Below, piece after piece: positions 1 to 8,709 of a stretch of 62,613 nucleotides of DNA (its first letter is position 1; the number at the start of each line of letters is the position of its first letter). The DNA is from CAZJVD01 sp964549505 (GTDB lineage Bacteria; Bdellovibrionota; UBA1018; CAZJVD01): NCBI GenBank assembly GCA_964549505.1, contig CAZJVD010000016.1:1-62613 (forward strand). Reading direction: 5' to 3'. The position numbers and the translations under genes are program-made. Under the pieces are notes generated by a model. It was not told the origin of the DNA. It ran no database searches and saw nothing but the letters and a program-made list of their open reading frames with translations.

Positions 1-5
1 GAGGC

Positions 6-314
6 TCACTTAGCCGGCCCATGAAAATACATTTCACAGTCCTCCACCGTCACGCGCGCAAAGGACGTTTCATCAATAGTCTTACAGATCCTCGCGACAA
101 ATGTGCGAGCACTGCGCTCTTTCCAGGCCTCTGGCATGACGGCTGCAAATCCGATCACGCACTTTTCGGTGTCCTGAAGGTCGGCAACTTCTAGAATCGA
201 TAAATTGTAAAGCTTTCGCAAGTCGGCACAGAGGGCGTCGAGCTCCGTGCGCTTTTTCTTGATGTTCGTGTTGTTGTAAAAGTCGAGGACGATTCTCCCC
301 ACACCGATCCACAT
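6..314 (-). CDS. DUF503 (YlxP-like) protein
   Basis: This 102-residue protein has the look of the DUF503/YlxP family: a short N-terminal beta strand (MWIGVGRI), a basic helix with a KKKR run, an internal strand (LSILEVADL) and a strand ending in IGFAAVMP. The family is a small alpha/beta fold often found near ribosome-maturation genes; its biochemical role is not settled. Its start lies 25 nt downstream of the ilvE stop, so it is probably the last gene of an ilvE-led transcript. The stop (TGA, positions 6-8) is inside the window, so the gene is complete. Family assignment rests on pattern recognition only. Confidence 0.75.
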   Translation of the reverse strand: MWIGVGRIVLDFYNNTNIKKKRTELDALCADLRKLYNLSILEVADLQDTEKCVIGFAAVMPEAWKERSARTFVARICKTIDETSFARVTVEDCEMYFHGPAK

Positions 315-339
315 GGAAACGCTCTCAGGCGGGAAGGGG

Positions 340-1263
340 TTAGCGAACCGGCGTCAGCCAACCGCGCGCGTAACTCGGAAGATCGCCGCGGACCATCGAG
401 TTGTACTCTTTAAAGAGCTGAAGCGTCACGGGGCCTGGTTTTCCGGCGCCGATTTTACGATCATCGACCGACTGTACCGGCGTGATTTCGGCGGCTGTTC
501 CGGTCAAAAAGACTTCGTCAGCGCAGTAAACCTCGTCACGGGTAAAGAGTTGTTCTTCAACCGTAATGCCTTTGTGACGGAGGTGTTCGATGACAGTGGC
601 GCGCGTGATGCCCGCCAGGATTGATGTGAGTGGCGTGGTTTTCACGACGCCTTTGTTCACGATGAAAATGTTCTCACCGCTACCCTCGGAAAGAAAACCG
701 TTGGTATCGAGCAAGAGCGCTTCGTCATAACCCTTTGCGAGGGCTTCGCGTTTCGCGACGACGCCAGTGAGATACTGACCGGTGGCTTTTGCCTTTGTGA
801 GGGAGCTGTTGACGTGTGGACGCAAGTAACTGGAGATCTTGAGGCGCGCACCTTCTTGAACGCCGCGGTCACCGAGGTACTTTCCCCATTCCCAAACGAG
901 AATCGCGACATCTAGTGGGGGGTTCGGGCCCGGATCAACTCCGAGCGGACCGTTTCCTGTAAAGACGATGGGTCGCAGATAACATTCGTCGAACTTGCAC
1001 GCTTTTGTCGTATCGATCGCAGCCTGCACGAGTTCATCGACTTTGTAAGGGATCTCAAAACCAACGATTTTCATGGAATTAAAAAGACGCTCAATATGTT
1101 CGCGCAAGCGAAACACTGCTGAGCCGCCATCGTTCTGCCGATAGACTCGAATGCCTTCGAAAGCGCCCACTCCGTAGTGAAGTCCATGCGTGAAAAGACT
1201 GATGCGCGCTTTTTCTTCAGGTACGATACTGCCGTTCCACCAGACCATTGATCCACGAGCCAT
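340..1263 (-). CDS. ilvE: Branched-chain amino acid aminotransferase
   Basis: A fold-type IV PLP aminotransferase of 307 residues, the usual IlvE length. It interconverts Leu/Ile/Val and their 2-oxo acids using glutamate. Visible signatures are the N-terminal WNG...FTHGLHYG and AFEGIRVY motifs, the PLP lysine (K159, in KATGQY) and the phosphate-binding SEGSGENIF and LAGITR segments. The ATG is preceded by AAGGAG about 10 nt upstream, so this mRNA has a conventional leader, and a promoter-like pair lies further upstream. It is followed by the DUF503 gene. Confidence 0.95.
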   Translation of the reverse strand: MARGSMVWWNGSIVPEEKARISLFTHGLHYGVGAFEGIRVYRQNDGGSAVFRLREHIERLFNSMKIVGFEIPYKVDELVQAAIDTTKACKFDECYLRPIVFTGNGPLGVDPGPNPPLDVAILVWEWGKYLGDRGVQEGARLKISSYLRPHVNSSLTKAKATGQYLTGVVAKREALAKGYDEALLLDTNGFLSEGSGENIFIVNKGVVKTTPLTSILAGITRATVIEHLRHKGITVEEQLFTRDEVYCADEVFLTGTAAEITPVQSVDDRKIGAGKPGPVTLQLFKEYNSMVRGDLPSYARGWLTPVR

Positions 1264-1291
1264 TGTTTCGGATCTCCTTAGCTATAGGAAG

Positions 1292-1320
1292 GTTATGACC
1301 TGACTTTTCAAAATTGACAA
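1292..1320 (-). promoter_or_regulatory. Putative sigma70-type promoter of ilvE
   Basis: On the minus strand TTGTCA (1315-1320) and CATAAC (1292-1297) are separated by 17 nt and sit about 28 nt upstream of the ilvE ATG, leaving room for the AAGGAG ribosome-binding site. An alternative -10 (CTATAG) lies slightly downstream. Sequence match only. Confidence 0.4.
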
Positions 1321-1344
1321 CGGTTGACGCAAAAGGGCACCGGC

Positions 1345-2220
1345 TCAGGTCTGGGCGAGCGAAGCGGGGAGAAGCTTGCGAGATTCCATGAGTTTTACGA
1401 TTTCAAAAGCGGTCTCTTCCAGGGCTTTTCCAGTCACATTGAAAACGGCCCATTTTCGATTTTTTCTAAAGATATCGTTCACAAACTCGATCTCTTCGGT
1501 CACCCGCTGGATGTCGGCGTAATCACCACCTTGCCGACTGCCAAGCCGCTGAAGGCGGTTGCGCCGGATCTGAGCGAGCTCTTCGGGGTCAATCATGAGC
1601 GCAACCACGCGACGTTGGTCGAGCGTGAAAATCTCGGGTGGAACATTGTACCCGCGAATCAAGGGGACATTTGCCACTTTCCAACCTTGATGACCCAAGT
1701 ACATCGAGATCGGGGTCTTTGATGTGCGGGAAATGCCTAAAATGACGAGATCGGCTTGATCGAGCTTCGTTAGATCACGGCCATCATCGTGAGCAATCGT
1801 GTATTCCATCGCTTCGATTCGACGGAAATAATCGTCGTTCACTTTGTGAAGCAGTCCTGAGCGAAAGATAGGTTGATCATCAAAATACTTGGCAAGCCCG
1901 ATCAGCAAAGGACTGAGGATATCAACAGCCGGGATTTGCTTTTTGGTTGTGGTCTTAACGAGAAACTGGCGCAGCTTCGGTGAAACAATCGTGTAAACGA
2001 TCAGGGATTCGTTCTTCTCCGCATCGCGACAGATCGCATCGATTTGCTCGTCGCTATGAACCGACTTGTAGCGTGTGTAGGCCACACCCTTGTGTTTGAA
2101 CTGCACCATCGCGGCCTTAACCATTTGGTGCGCGGTTTCGCCCGTTCCGTCGGACAACAGAATAATGCGAAAACTGCGCGACGGTTTACCCGTTTTCTTT
2201 GTTGGGGGGCGCTTGCTCAT
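1345..2220 (-). CDS. ppsR: Pyruvate,phosphate dikinase / PEP synthase regulatory protein (DUF299)
   Basis: A bifunctional serine/threonine kinase and pyrophosphorylase family protein (PpsR/PDRP, DUF299) that switches PEP synthase or PPDK on and off in response to energy state. Diagnostic features are the N-terminal LLSDGTGETA motif and the central P-loop-like GISRTSKTP, followed by YLGHQG and the PLIRGYNVPPE segment. About 291 residues is normal. An in-frame GTG at 2229 is an alternative start; I chose the ATG at 2220, which has AGGTG upstream. It starts about 11 nt after the miaA stop, so mutL-miaA-ppsR is probably one operon. The PEP synthase/PPDK target is not in this window. Confidence 0.9.
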   Translation of the reverse strand: MSKRPPTKKTGKPSRSFRIILLSDGTGETAHQMVKAAMVQFKHKGVAYTRYKSVHSDEQIDAICRDAEKNESLIVYTIVSPKLRQFLVKTTTKKQIPAVDILSPLLIGLAKYFDDQPIFRSGLLHKVNDDYFRRIEAMEYTIAHDDGRDLTKLDQADLVILGISRTSKTPISMYLGHQGWKVANVPLIRGYNVPPEIFTLDQRRVVALMIDPEELAQIRRNRLQRLGSRQGGDYADIQRVTEEIEFVNDIFRKNRKWAVFNVTGKALEETAFEIVKLMESRKLLPASLAQT

Positions 2221-2231
2221 CCGTTCCACAC

Positions 2232-3161
2232 CTAAGACCGAAAAATATCATGTTTCAGCTTCTCGAGATCCGCTAAATCACGGTCGAGCGTAAAAAATCG
2301 CGCAGGAACCTGCGATCGAAACCAGGTGCGTTGGGCTTTCGCAAGCCTTCGGTGTGCCAAGTAGATCTCGTCCTCAAGACCTTGGCGACCGGGAGCAAGT
2401 TTGCGTCCGCGAGGAACACGCTTGTCGAGCCAATCGATGATCTGCTGATAACCGATGGCCGCAAGACCTCGGGCTCCGGGATACCCTTCGCGTAATCGCT
2501 CTGTTTCTTCGATCCAACCGTCGTCGAGCATCTGGCGAATCCGTTCGCGCAGCCTTTTTTCAAGAATGTCTTGAGGGCGATCGACAAATGCGACGCTGAA
2601 ACGCTCGTCGTGTAGTTTGTCCTTCATGCCTTCTTCGAGTCGCGACGGAAGCGTGCCGGTCGCCTCAATAATCTCGAGTGCGCGGATCATGCGATAGCGA
2701 TCCGATGGACCTATTTTCGTTGCGTGATTGGGATCGACCTTCTGCAGTTTTTCGAACAGCTCCGGAGTGCCACACTTTTCAAGGTCAGCTCGGAGTTCCG
2801 GATCGGGATCCGGGGTTTTCCAAAGTCCTTTCGTAAGGGCCTTAATGTAGAATCCTGTTCCACCGACAACGAGCGCGCGTTTCCCGCGGGCGTGAATGTC
2901 TTCGATCGCGGCCAACGCGCCGTCTCGAAAGTCGGCGGCTGTGAAGCCGTCGTTCGGATCGTGCCGGTCGATCAAGTGGTAGCGAAAATTCTTCTGACTG
3001 GTCTTACTGGGCTTCGCTGAACCGATATCAAACTGGCGATAGACGGTGAGACTGTCGGCGCTGATCATCTCGAGTCGGGGGTCCGCGGCGCACCATTGTT
3101 CGGCAAGCGTCGACTTGCCGCCAGCGGTGACACCGCTGACTACAAGGATCGTTGGAACCAT
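2232..3161 (-). CDS. miaA: tRNA dimethylallyltransferase
   Basis: MiaA transfers the dimethylallyl group to N6 of A37 in tRNAs reading UNN codons. The 309-residue protein starts with a Walker A loop (GVTAGGKST, residues 10-18), then ADSLTVYRQFDIG with the catalytic-site aspartate, GSAKPS, VGGTGFYIKAL and AIGYQQ. These are all in family order and the length is normal. The start overlaps the 3' end of mutL by 22 nt; the mutL-miaA pairing is a familiar arrangement and implies translational coupling. Confidence 0.95.
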   Translation of the reverse strand: MVPTILVVSGVTAGGKSTLAEQWCAADPRLEMISADSLTVYRQFDIGSAKPSKTSQKNFRYHLIDRHDPNDGFTAADFRDGALAAIEDIHARGKRALVVGGTGFYIKALTKGLWKTPDPDPELRADLEKCGTPELFEKLQKVDPNHATKIGPSDRYRMIRALEIIEATGTLPSRLEEGMKDKLHDERFSVAFVDRPQDILEKRLRERIRQMLDDGWIEETERLREGYPGARGLAAIGYQQIIDWLDKRVPRGRKLAPGRQGLEDEIYLAHRRLAKAQRTWFRSQVPARFFTLDRDLADLEKLKHDIFRS

Positions 3162-4912
3162 TCTTCAAACCGTGCGCGTGGGATGCGTGTCGTTGTGGGG
3201 CGGCCGTGAGGGCAGTTCCACGGGTGTTCTGTTTTAAACAGATCGGCGATGAGGGCGTCCGCTTCGGAGCGTTCTAAGCGATCACCCGCGCGGACCGATC
3301 CGTGGCAAGCCTCGCTGGCGAGGCGCTCGAAGATCTGTTCGTCGAGTAGGGTCTGCGAGTCCGTAGCGCCCGTGAAAGTCATGTGGGCAAGTGCTCGATC
3401 TAAGAGGCCACTGAGACGCGTCCGAAGGTCGAAGGATCCGAACCCTTGTGGAAGCGCTCGAAAAATAAAACTCTCGGGACCAAAGCTTTCGACTTCGAAT
3501 CCTAGTTTTCGGATCCAGTGGAGTCGAGTTTCCAGTGTGACCGGATCCAGTTCGTGTACAAAACGAAGGGTCTCTGGAAGAAGCAAGGCTTCTTGAGCCT
3601 GTGGCGCTTGTTTCAAAAACGAAGCTTTCAGCTGTTCGTAACGAATCCGTTCGTGAGCCGCGTGTTGATCAATGACAAGCAGTTCCGAGCCTTGGTCAAT
3701 CAGAATATACGTTTGAAAAATCGTTCCGATCACGGGCAGGTCTCTGGGTAGGAGCGGTGGGACCGTTCGCTCGGGTTGCGTCTCAGGGTTAGGTAAGTCT
3801 TGCGGACGAGTATTTGAAAACATCGGCAGTGGGGCCGCTGTGAACTCCAGCGGAGCTTCGCGTGCGGTCCACGACGAGGTGCCAGCTGCGTGGCTCGGTC
3901 CGCTCACCCAAGCGCTTTGACCTTGCGTCGCAATCACGCGCTCGAGATGCGATGCCACCATTCTAAAAACTTTTGAACTTTCACGGAACCGAACTTCGAG
4001 TTTTGTGGGATGAGCATTGACGTCGAAGTCCGTGGGATCCATTTCAAGCCGCAAAAAGATAGCCGGGTACTGTCCCGGTAAAAATGTCTGACGAAACGCC
4101 TGAACCACGGCTTGATGGATCAAACGGTCGCGAATGGGACGACCATTCAAGGACATGAGAACGCTTTTCGAGTTTCCGAGGCTGAGCCCACGAACCCAAA
4201 AAGAACGAAGTCCTTCGGACTGTTCTTCGTGGATTGGAAAGTCTTGTCCGTCGGCGAGCACACGTCGAACGCGCTCGGCTTCGGATTCAGGGCGAAAGCG
4301 AAATATCTCTCGATCGTCACTGTGAAAAACAAAACCGATCGAAGGCTTTACGAGCGCGAGGCGCTCGAGTGTTTCGCGAACGGCGGCGGTTTCGCCACGA
4401 GCTGTTTTCAAAAACTTGAGCCGCGCGGGAACATTCGCAAAGAGATCCGATACGACCACGCGTGTTCCATGAGGCGACGAGAGAAAATGTCCGTGCGTGA
4501 TCGCCTCCACGTTTCCGGCACTCCACTGAAAAGCGGTGCTCGCGGAACGAGGCGCAGCGCGTGTCACAATGGCGAGTCGTGAAACCGCCACAATACTCGG
4601 CAGCGCTTCTCCGCGAAACCCCAGCGTGGTCAGTCGCTCGAGATCGTCGAATGTTTCGATCTTGCTCGTGGCGTGTTTCTGGACCGACAAGGCGAGGTCG
4701 GTCGGGCTCATGCCGGTTCCGTTGTCTGTAACGATGATTTCGCCGAGTCCGCCCTCGCGGAGGAAAACTTCGATCTCCGTCGCTCCGGCGTCGCATGCGT
4801 TTTCAATGAGCTCTTTTACGATCGAAGCCGGTCGTTCGATCACTTCGCCTGCGGCGATTTGATCGGCTACGGCAGGAGGGAGCACGCGTATGTTCGCGCA
4901 ACTGATGGACAC
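3140..4912 (-). CDS. mutL: DNA mismatch repair protein MutL
   Basis: A 590-residue MutL with the GHKL ATPase domain at the N terminus: IAAGEVIERP, ENACDAGATEIEV, DNGTGM and TLGFRGEAL. The C-terminal dimerisation domain carries the endonuclease motif DQHA-x2-E-x4-E (about residues 415-426, DQHAAHERIRYE) and a CPHGRP metal-site segment near the end. This predicts a nicking MutL of the methyl-independent type, unlike the E. coli protein. The annotated start is a GTG with GAGGA immediately against it, which is poor spacing. Because the conserved region begins within the first ten residues, the true start must be very close. Confidence 0.95.
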   Translation of the reverse strand: MSISCANIRVLPPAVADQIAAGEVIERPASIVKELIENACDAGATEIEVFLREGGLGEIIVTDNGTGMSPTDLALSVQKHATSKIETFDDLERLTTLGFRGEALPSIVAVSRLAIVTRAAPRSASTAFQWSAGNVEAITHGHFLSSPHGTRVVVSDLFANVPARLKFLKTARGETAAVRETLERLALVKPSIGFVFHSDDREIFRFRPESEAERVRRVLADGQDFPIHEEQSEGLRSFWVRGLSLGNSKSVLMSLNGRPIRDRLIHQAVVQAFRQTFLPGQYPAIFLRLEMDPTDFDVNAHPTKLEVRFRESSKVFRMVASHLERVIATQGQSAWVSGPSHAAGTSSWTAREAPLEFTAAPLPMFSNTRPQDLPNPETQPERTVPPLLPRDLPVIGTIFQTYILIDQGSELLVIDQHAAHERIRYEQLKASFLKQAPQAQEALLLPETLRFVHELDPVTLETRLHWIRKLGFEVESFGPESFIFRALPQGFGSFDLRTRLSGLLDRALAHMTFTGATDSQTLLDEQIFERLASEACHGSVRAGDRLERSEADALIADLFKTEHPWNCPHGRPTTTRIPRARFEEWFQRSL

Positions 4913-4971
4913 TCCTCGGTGTTAGAGTAAAAGCCCTTGATTTTAAATAGAAAAATATCATATGGCGCTAG

Positions 4972-5000
4972 TTGGTTTTTTAGGGCATAACGCATAGCAT
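4972..5000 (+). promoter_or_regulatory. Putative promoter abutting the 5005 start codon
   Basis: TTGGTT (4972-4977) and TAGCAT (4995-5000) are 17 nt apart and the -10 ends only 4 nt before the ATG at 5005. Transcription would begin at or within the start codon, and no Shine-Dalgarno sequence is present, so a leaderless message is predicted. The string TAGCATCTTT recurs upstream of nadB at 33526. Confidence 0.4.
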
Positions 5001-5004
5001 CTTT

Positions 5005-7536
5005 ATGACGGGTGCGGGAGCAGGGCTTCGTTTCATCATTATTTTTCTAGGGTTGTCCGCGTTCAGTGCGAGCGCAGAGAAGTACACCCATATAGGTCAA
5101 CTGGCTCAGTCGATCGGCACGATTCCAGGTGCGGACGGTGCGAGTAGGGATTCGAGCGTACGCCTGGCCGCTGAAGAACTCTTATTAAAACTTGCTTCGC
5201 CCAGATCCGAAGAAGCACGAAGCGTTGCAAACCTGAGTTGTCATGGTTCAGAGAATGCCCGGGCTTGTACCTATATTACGAAGCGCGTTTTCGAGCTGGC
5301 TACTGCGGAAAGAAGCTCTGGCGTGCGCACGCGCGCGTCCCACTTGTTGCGTGCGTGGTGGGTTACGCCCGGTGCGTTTCCGTTTAAGCGCTACAAAGAA
5401 GTCGTTGTCTATGCGTCGCTTGAGTCGCTCTGGACGCGTCGACCCCTGTTGCACACCTCTGAAGAGGCTCGTCAGTGGGATGTCTACAAAGCTGCCTTGT
5501 CCCGTCGGGAGTACCGGGTCCATGACGTCATGAGCGACTTGAAACTACCGACCCGTGACGAAGTATTCAGGTATCTGCTCGAAGCCGAAGGTTTGACAAA
5601 CGCGACGTGGGACGCGTTGATCACGATGTCCGTATCGACCCGCGAGACATGGCGTGGTGAGCGCGCAGCTTCGCAAGCCGTTCTCGACACACACGGTATT
5701 TTCGACATGGACAGCGACGACGAGAACGAGGATGCCGGTCCGCCCATCGCGATGTTTTTGAAGCTTCGGGCCTTGTCCGTCGCCCTTGCTGAGGGTTTGG
5801 GTCGAACCGATCTTATAAGATTACAGGTGCTCGAAGCGCTCGATGTACTCGATCGCTATCTGACCCGGGCTCAAAGTGGATGGGTGACGGAGTTCGAGTA
5901 CGGGGAGGTCGTACGTGCCGTTTTTGAGAGTGTTCTGTGGCTGTCCCTAAAGCAGAACGATCCGAGTGTCCGCGCCCGTGCGAACGCGACGTTAAAGAGT
6001 TTAGTGGCGGTTGCGACGTATGAAGACGCCGAATTTTATTTAACCTGGGCTCTGGATCGCGTGACACTACAAGATTCCAGCGAGTCCTTAGAGGGGTTGC
6101 GGGTAGCCCTGATGGCGACGCGTGCCCGAGCTCCGAGTGTATGGGATAAGGCTTATGCAGAGAATAAACCCGAAAGTGTTTTGCATCAGTTAGAGCAACA
6201 GGCAGATCGCATTACTCAGGTTCGTGCTTTGATTCGAGCGCTTCTTGATGATCCGGCGGCAACGGCGGAACATCCGAACTATCGATGGGTCGAAACCGTT
6301 CGCATTCTTTACCCGGTCGTTTTTCGAGCTGCTTCTGCAGAGGAGCTGTTAGCAACGGGTTCGGATCCGGCAGCGGTTCCGGCTAATCGGGAGATGTTTA
6401 AAAAAATCGGAAACGCTTTCTGGTCGCAGGCCTTTGACGAGAGTCACGGGCTATCAGCAGCTGAGGCGCAGGAACACCACCGAATACTGGTGACCGCTTA
6501 TGTGACTCGAGAGCAGCCTCTGCAAACAGAGCTGATTCGCCTTGCGCTCGAGCGCTTTCAGGAGGCTCATGTCGATGCATTCACCGATGCTGTCCTTTGG
6601 CTGACGAGCTATGCAGGAGAGGTTCGGGTCAGTGACGAAGCCCAAAGCCCCATCGTGGAAGCGGGCAAGCTCTGGCATGAACCGGGCCGATTGTCGCGTA
6701 TCATCAGTTTGCTGGAGATGGTCGACCTCAGTCGCGTGAAATTCAACGTTAGGGGTCTGGAAGAGCGCACAAAAGCCTTTCTCCACACGTTAGTGCGGCT
6801 GATCGTTCAAAGGATCCGAACGACCGTGTTTCAAGGGGACGATATCCAAACTATGGACGCCCGAATCGAACGTCTGATCGTGACGTTCTTCGATCGATTT
6901 GAAGGCTTCTCAAGCGACAGCGCTCTCCTCACCTTTTTTCAAAGACCGGCGATTCAGGACGTGATGACTCTTGGAGAGGGTGACGCGTTAGGCGTGCGTG
7001 CTCGTGGGCTGTTCCGGCTCCTGCTTGATCGCGCGAGTAAACGTGTTGCGGTCGGCGCGTCAGCCGACAAATGGCCACGTTATGCGAGAGCGATTGCAGC
7101 CTTCGTCAATCAGCAGCTTGAGACGGCTTCCAAGCAGGCACGCCCACCGGGCGTGACAGGTGTGGCCGGTGTGCCCGACGTGATCAACGTTTGGGGCGTG
7201 ACACCTCCTGTGCAGTGGTACGGTGCCATTCAGCTCGTTGGTGAGCTGGGCGCTAGTCTTGATCGGATCTCGCGTCTCCCCTACGACGCGCTTTCGAAAC
7301 TGTACGGAATGGGCACGCATCCCGAGCTGGATGCAAAGGTCCTTTGGGCTTTAGAACAGCTCGATCCCCATAAGAAAAAACCACGGCCGCCGGTGCGGTC
7401 GTCGGCTGCTACCAGGGCGGCCACCGGGGGTTCAATGAACATGTGGACTGCGTGTACTTTGCGTCTCACACCCGAACACCTTACAAACGACGCACTAATA
7501 TCGCCACGCCCTGACCTCCGCTCACGCAAAGAGTAG
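5005..7536 (+). CDS. Large secreted helical protein of unknown function
   Basis: I do not recognise this 843-residue protein. It begins with a clear signal peptide (hydrophobic residues 9-18, cleavage likely after ASA at residue 24). The rest is rich in Leu/Ala/Arg/Glu, with many predicted amphipathic helices in which charged and leucine residues alternate, resembling an alpha-solenoid or HEAT-like scaffold. There is no catalytic motif I can name. The last roughly 20 residues are antisense to the conserved end of the thiolase gene and are probably a non-conserved tail. No ribosome-binding site precedes the ATG. It stands alone on the plus strand between mutL and the thiolase gene. Confidence 0.75.
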   Translation: MTGAGAGLRFIIIFLGLSAFSASAEKYTHIGQLAQSIGTIPGADGASRDSSVRLAAEELLLKLASPRSEEARSVANLSCHGSENARACTYITKRVFELATAERSSGVRTRASHLLRAWWVTPGAFPFKRYKEVVVYASLESLWTRRPLLHTSEEARQWDVYKAALSRREYRVHDVMSDLKLPTRDEVFRYLLEAEGLTNATWDALITMSVSTRETWRGERAASQAVLDTHGIFDMDSDDENEDAGPPIAMFLKLRALSVALAEGLGRTDLIRLQVLEALDVLDRYLTRAQSGWVTEFEYGEVVRAVFESVLWLSLKQNDPSVRARANATLKSLVAVATYEDAEFYLTWALDRVTLQDSSESLEGLRVALMATRARAPSVWDKAYAENKPESVLHQLEQQADRITQVRALIRALLDDPAATAEHPNYRWVETVRILYPVVFRAASAEELLATGSDPAAVPANREMFKKIGNAFWSQAFDESHGLSAAEAQEHHRILVTAYVTREQPLQTELIRLALERFQEAHVDAFTDAVLWLTSYAGEVRVSDEAQSPIVEAGKLWHEPGRLSRIISLLEMVDLSRVKFNVRGLEERTKAFLHTLVRLIVQRIRTTVFQGDDIQTMDARIERLIVTFFDRFEGFSSDSALLTFFQRPAIQDVMTLGEGDALGVRARGLFRLLLDRASKRVAVGASADKWPRYARAIAAFVNQQLETASKQARPPGVTGVAGVPDVINVWGVTPPVQWYGAIQLVGELGASLDRISRLPYDALSKLYGMGTHPELDAKVLWALEQLDPHKKKPRPPVRSSAATRAATGGSMNMWTACTLRLTPEHLTNDALISPRPDLRSRKE

Positions 7537-8650
7537 CCACGCCCAACGCGCCGGGCTTCTCACGAAGCGTGTTGAGGAGTGTGACCAAGATACGAGCGCC
7601 TGTTGCACCGATCGGGTGTCCAAGGGCAATCGCTCCACCGTGTGGGTTGAGCTTCTCGTTAGGAATTTTCAGTTCGCGATTGCACGCCAGAACCTGTGCC
7701 GCAAAGGCTTCGTTGAGTTCAAAACTCTCGATCGCATCAACCGTCAAATCTTGTCGCCGTAAGAGAGCGCGTGTCGCGCCCACGGGACCGAGTCCCATCT
7801 GGCGTGGATCAAGAGCGATCACTTCATAGTCGAGCAGCTCGGCGATGGCACCCGACGGCGAATCACTCAACGAAAGAAAAGCAGCGCCATCAGTGATGCC
7901 GCTCGAGTTTCCAGCCGTGACCGTGCCTTCCTTCGAAAAGACGGGCGAAAGTTTTGCTAACGACGCGAGTGTTGTGTCGGGGCGCGGATGTTCATCAGTT
8001 GCGAGCGCACCGTCAGCGGTCGTCACAGGTTCGATCTCTTGAGAAGCGGACCGCGCAAACTGCGCCGCCCGTTCTTGAGACTGAAGAGCATAGGCGTCTT
8101 GCTCTTGGCGCGAGATCTTCAGATCGCGTGCAAGAAACACGTCGACCGTTTCGCCCATGAGCATTTCGGCCATCGGACAGAAAAAACCGTCTTGATGCAT
8201 TCCATCCAAAAGTTTCTGATGCCCCATCTTGAATCCGAAGCGCGCTCCGGGAAGCAAAAAAGGTGTCATCGACATGCTCTCCACGCCACCGGCAAACGCA
8301 CGATGGATTTTACCGAGCGCGATTTTTTCGGCTGCTGAAATGACCGCAGCCAGACTCGATGCGCACGCTTGATTGAGTGTGATGGCAGGAGTTTCGATAC
8401 TCAGGCCTGCTTTGATCACCGCTTGTCGTGCAGGGTTGGGACCCGCTCCGGCTTGCCGAGCGTGACCAAGAAAAACGGTCTGCGCTTTTCGATCCGGTCC
8501 AACACGTTTGACAAGCGCACGCAGGCACTGAGCGGCAAGTTCAGACGCTGGAGTTTTTGCAAGGGCACCGCCGAACTTTCCGATGGGAGTGCGCACTGCA
8601 GCTTCGATGGTGATAGGTTTTGGAAAAATGCTCTGACCGCGAGAACTCAT
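7481..8650 (-). CDS. Acetyl-CoA acetyltransferase (thiolase)
   Basis: A type II (biosynthetic/degradative) thiolase of 389 residues that condenses or cleaves acetoacetyl-CoA or related 3-oxoacyl-CoAs. The acylated active-site cysteine lies in NQACASSL, the His in GGAIALGHPIGATGARI and the second Cys in TLCVSGGQG, all in the expected order. Its 3' end overlaps the convergent 5005 gene by 56 nt. A TGCTAGCTT extended -10 ends 9 nt before the start codon. The CoA-transferase genes 6 kb away (14444-16133) could supply or use the same acyl-CoA; this link is inference. Substrate chain length cannot be told from sequence. Confidence 0.93.
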   Translation of the reverse strand: MSSRGQSIFPKPITIEAAVRTPIGKFGGALAKTPASELAAQCLRALVKRVGPDRKAQTVFLGHARQAGAGPNPARQAVIKAGLSIETPAITLNQACASSLAAVISAAEKIALGKIHRAFAGGVESMSMTPFLLPGARFGFKMGHQKLLDGMHQDGFFCPMAEMLMGETVDVFLARDLKISRQEQDAYALQSQERAAQFARSASQEIEPVTTADGALATDEHPRPDTTLASLAKLSPVFSKEGTVTAGNSSGITDGAAFLSLSDSPSGAIAELLDYEVIALDPRQMGLGPVGATRALLRRQDLTVDAIESFELNEAFAAQVLACNRELKIPNEKLNPHGGAIALGHPIGATGARILVTLLNTLREKPGALGVATLCVSGGQGVAILVRRL

Positions 8651-8659
8651 GGCTTCAAA

Positions 8660-8668
8660 AAGCTAGCA
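8660..8668 (-). promoter_or_regulatory. Extended -10 element of the thiolase gene
   Basis: Minus-strand TGCTAGCTT (TG-n-TAnnnT form); 9 nt separate it from the ATG at 8650. No convincing -35 or Shine-Dalgarno is visible. The same TGCTAGCTT, also 9 nt from the start codon, precedes alr. Confidence 0.4.
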
Positions 8669-8673
8669 CAAGT

Positions 8674-8703
8674 CTGGCAAACGTGCCTCCGTTCCATTAA
8701 GCT
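8674..8703 (+). promoter_or_regulatory. Putative promoter of the 8710 aminotransferase
   Basis: CTGGCA (8674-8679) and TAAGCT (8698-8703) are separated by 18 nt; the -10 ends 6 nt before the ATG, implying a leaderless message. It interleaves with the divergent thiolase promoter in a 59-nt gap. Confidence 0.3.
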
Positions 8704-8709
8704 CGGACC

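Noticed and set aside
4112..4582. 156-codon plus-strand frame inside mutL
   Set aside because: Antisense shadow of the conserved MutL ATPase region; no start signal or family pattern.
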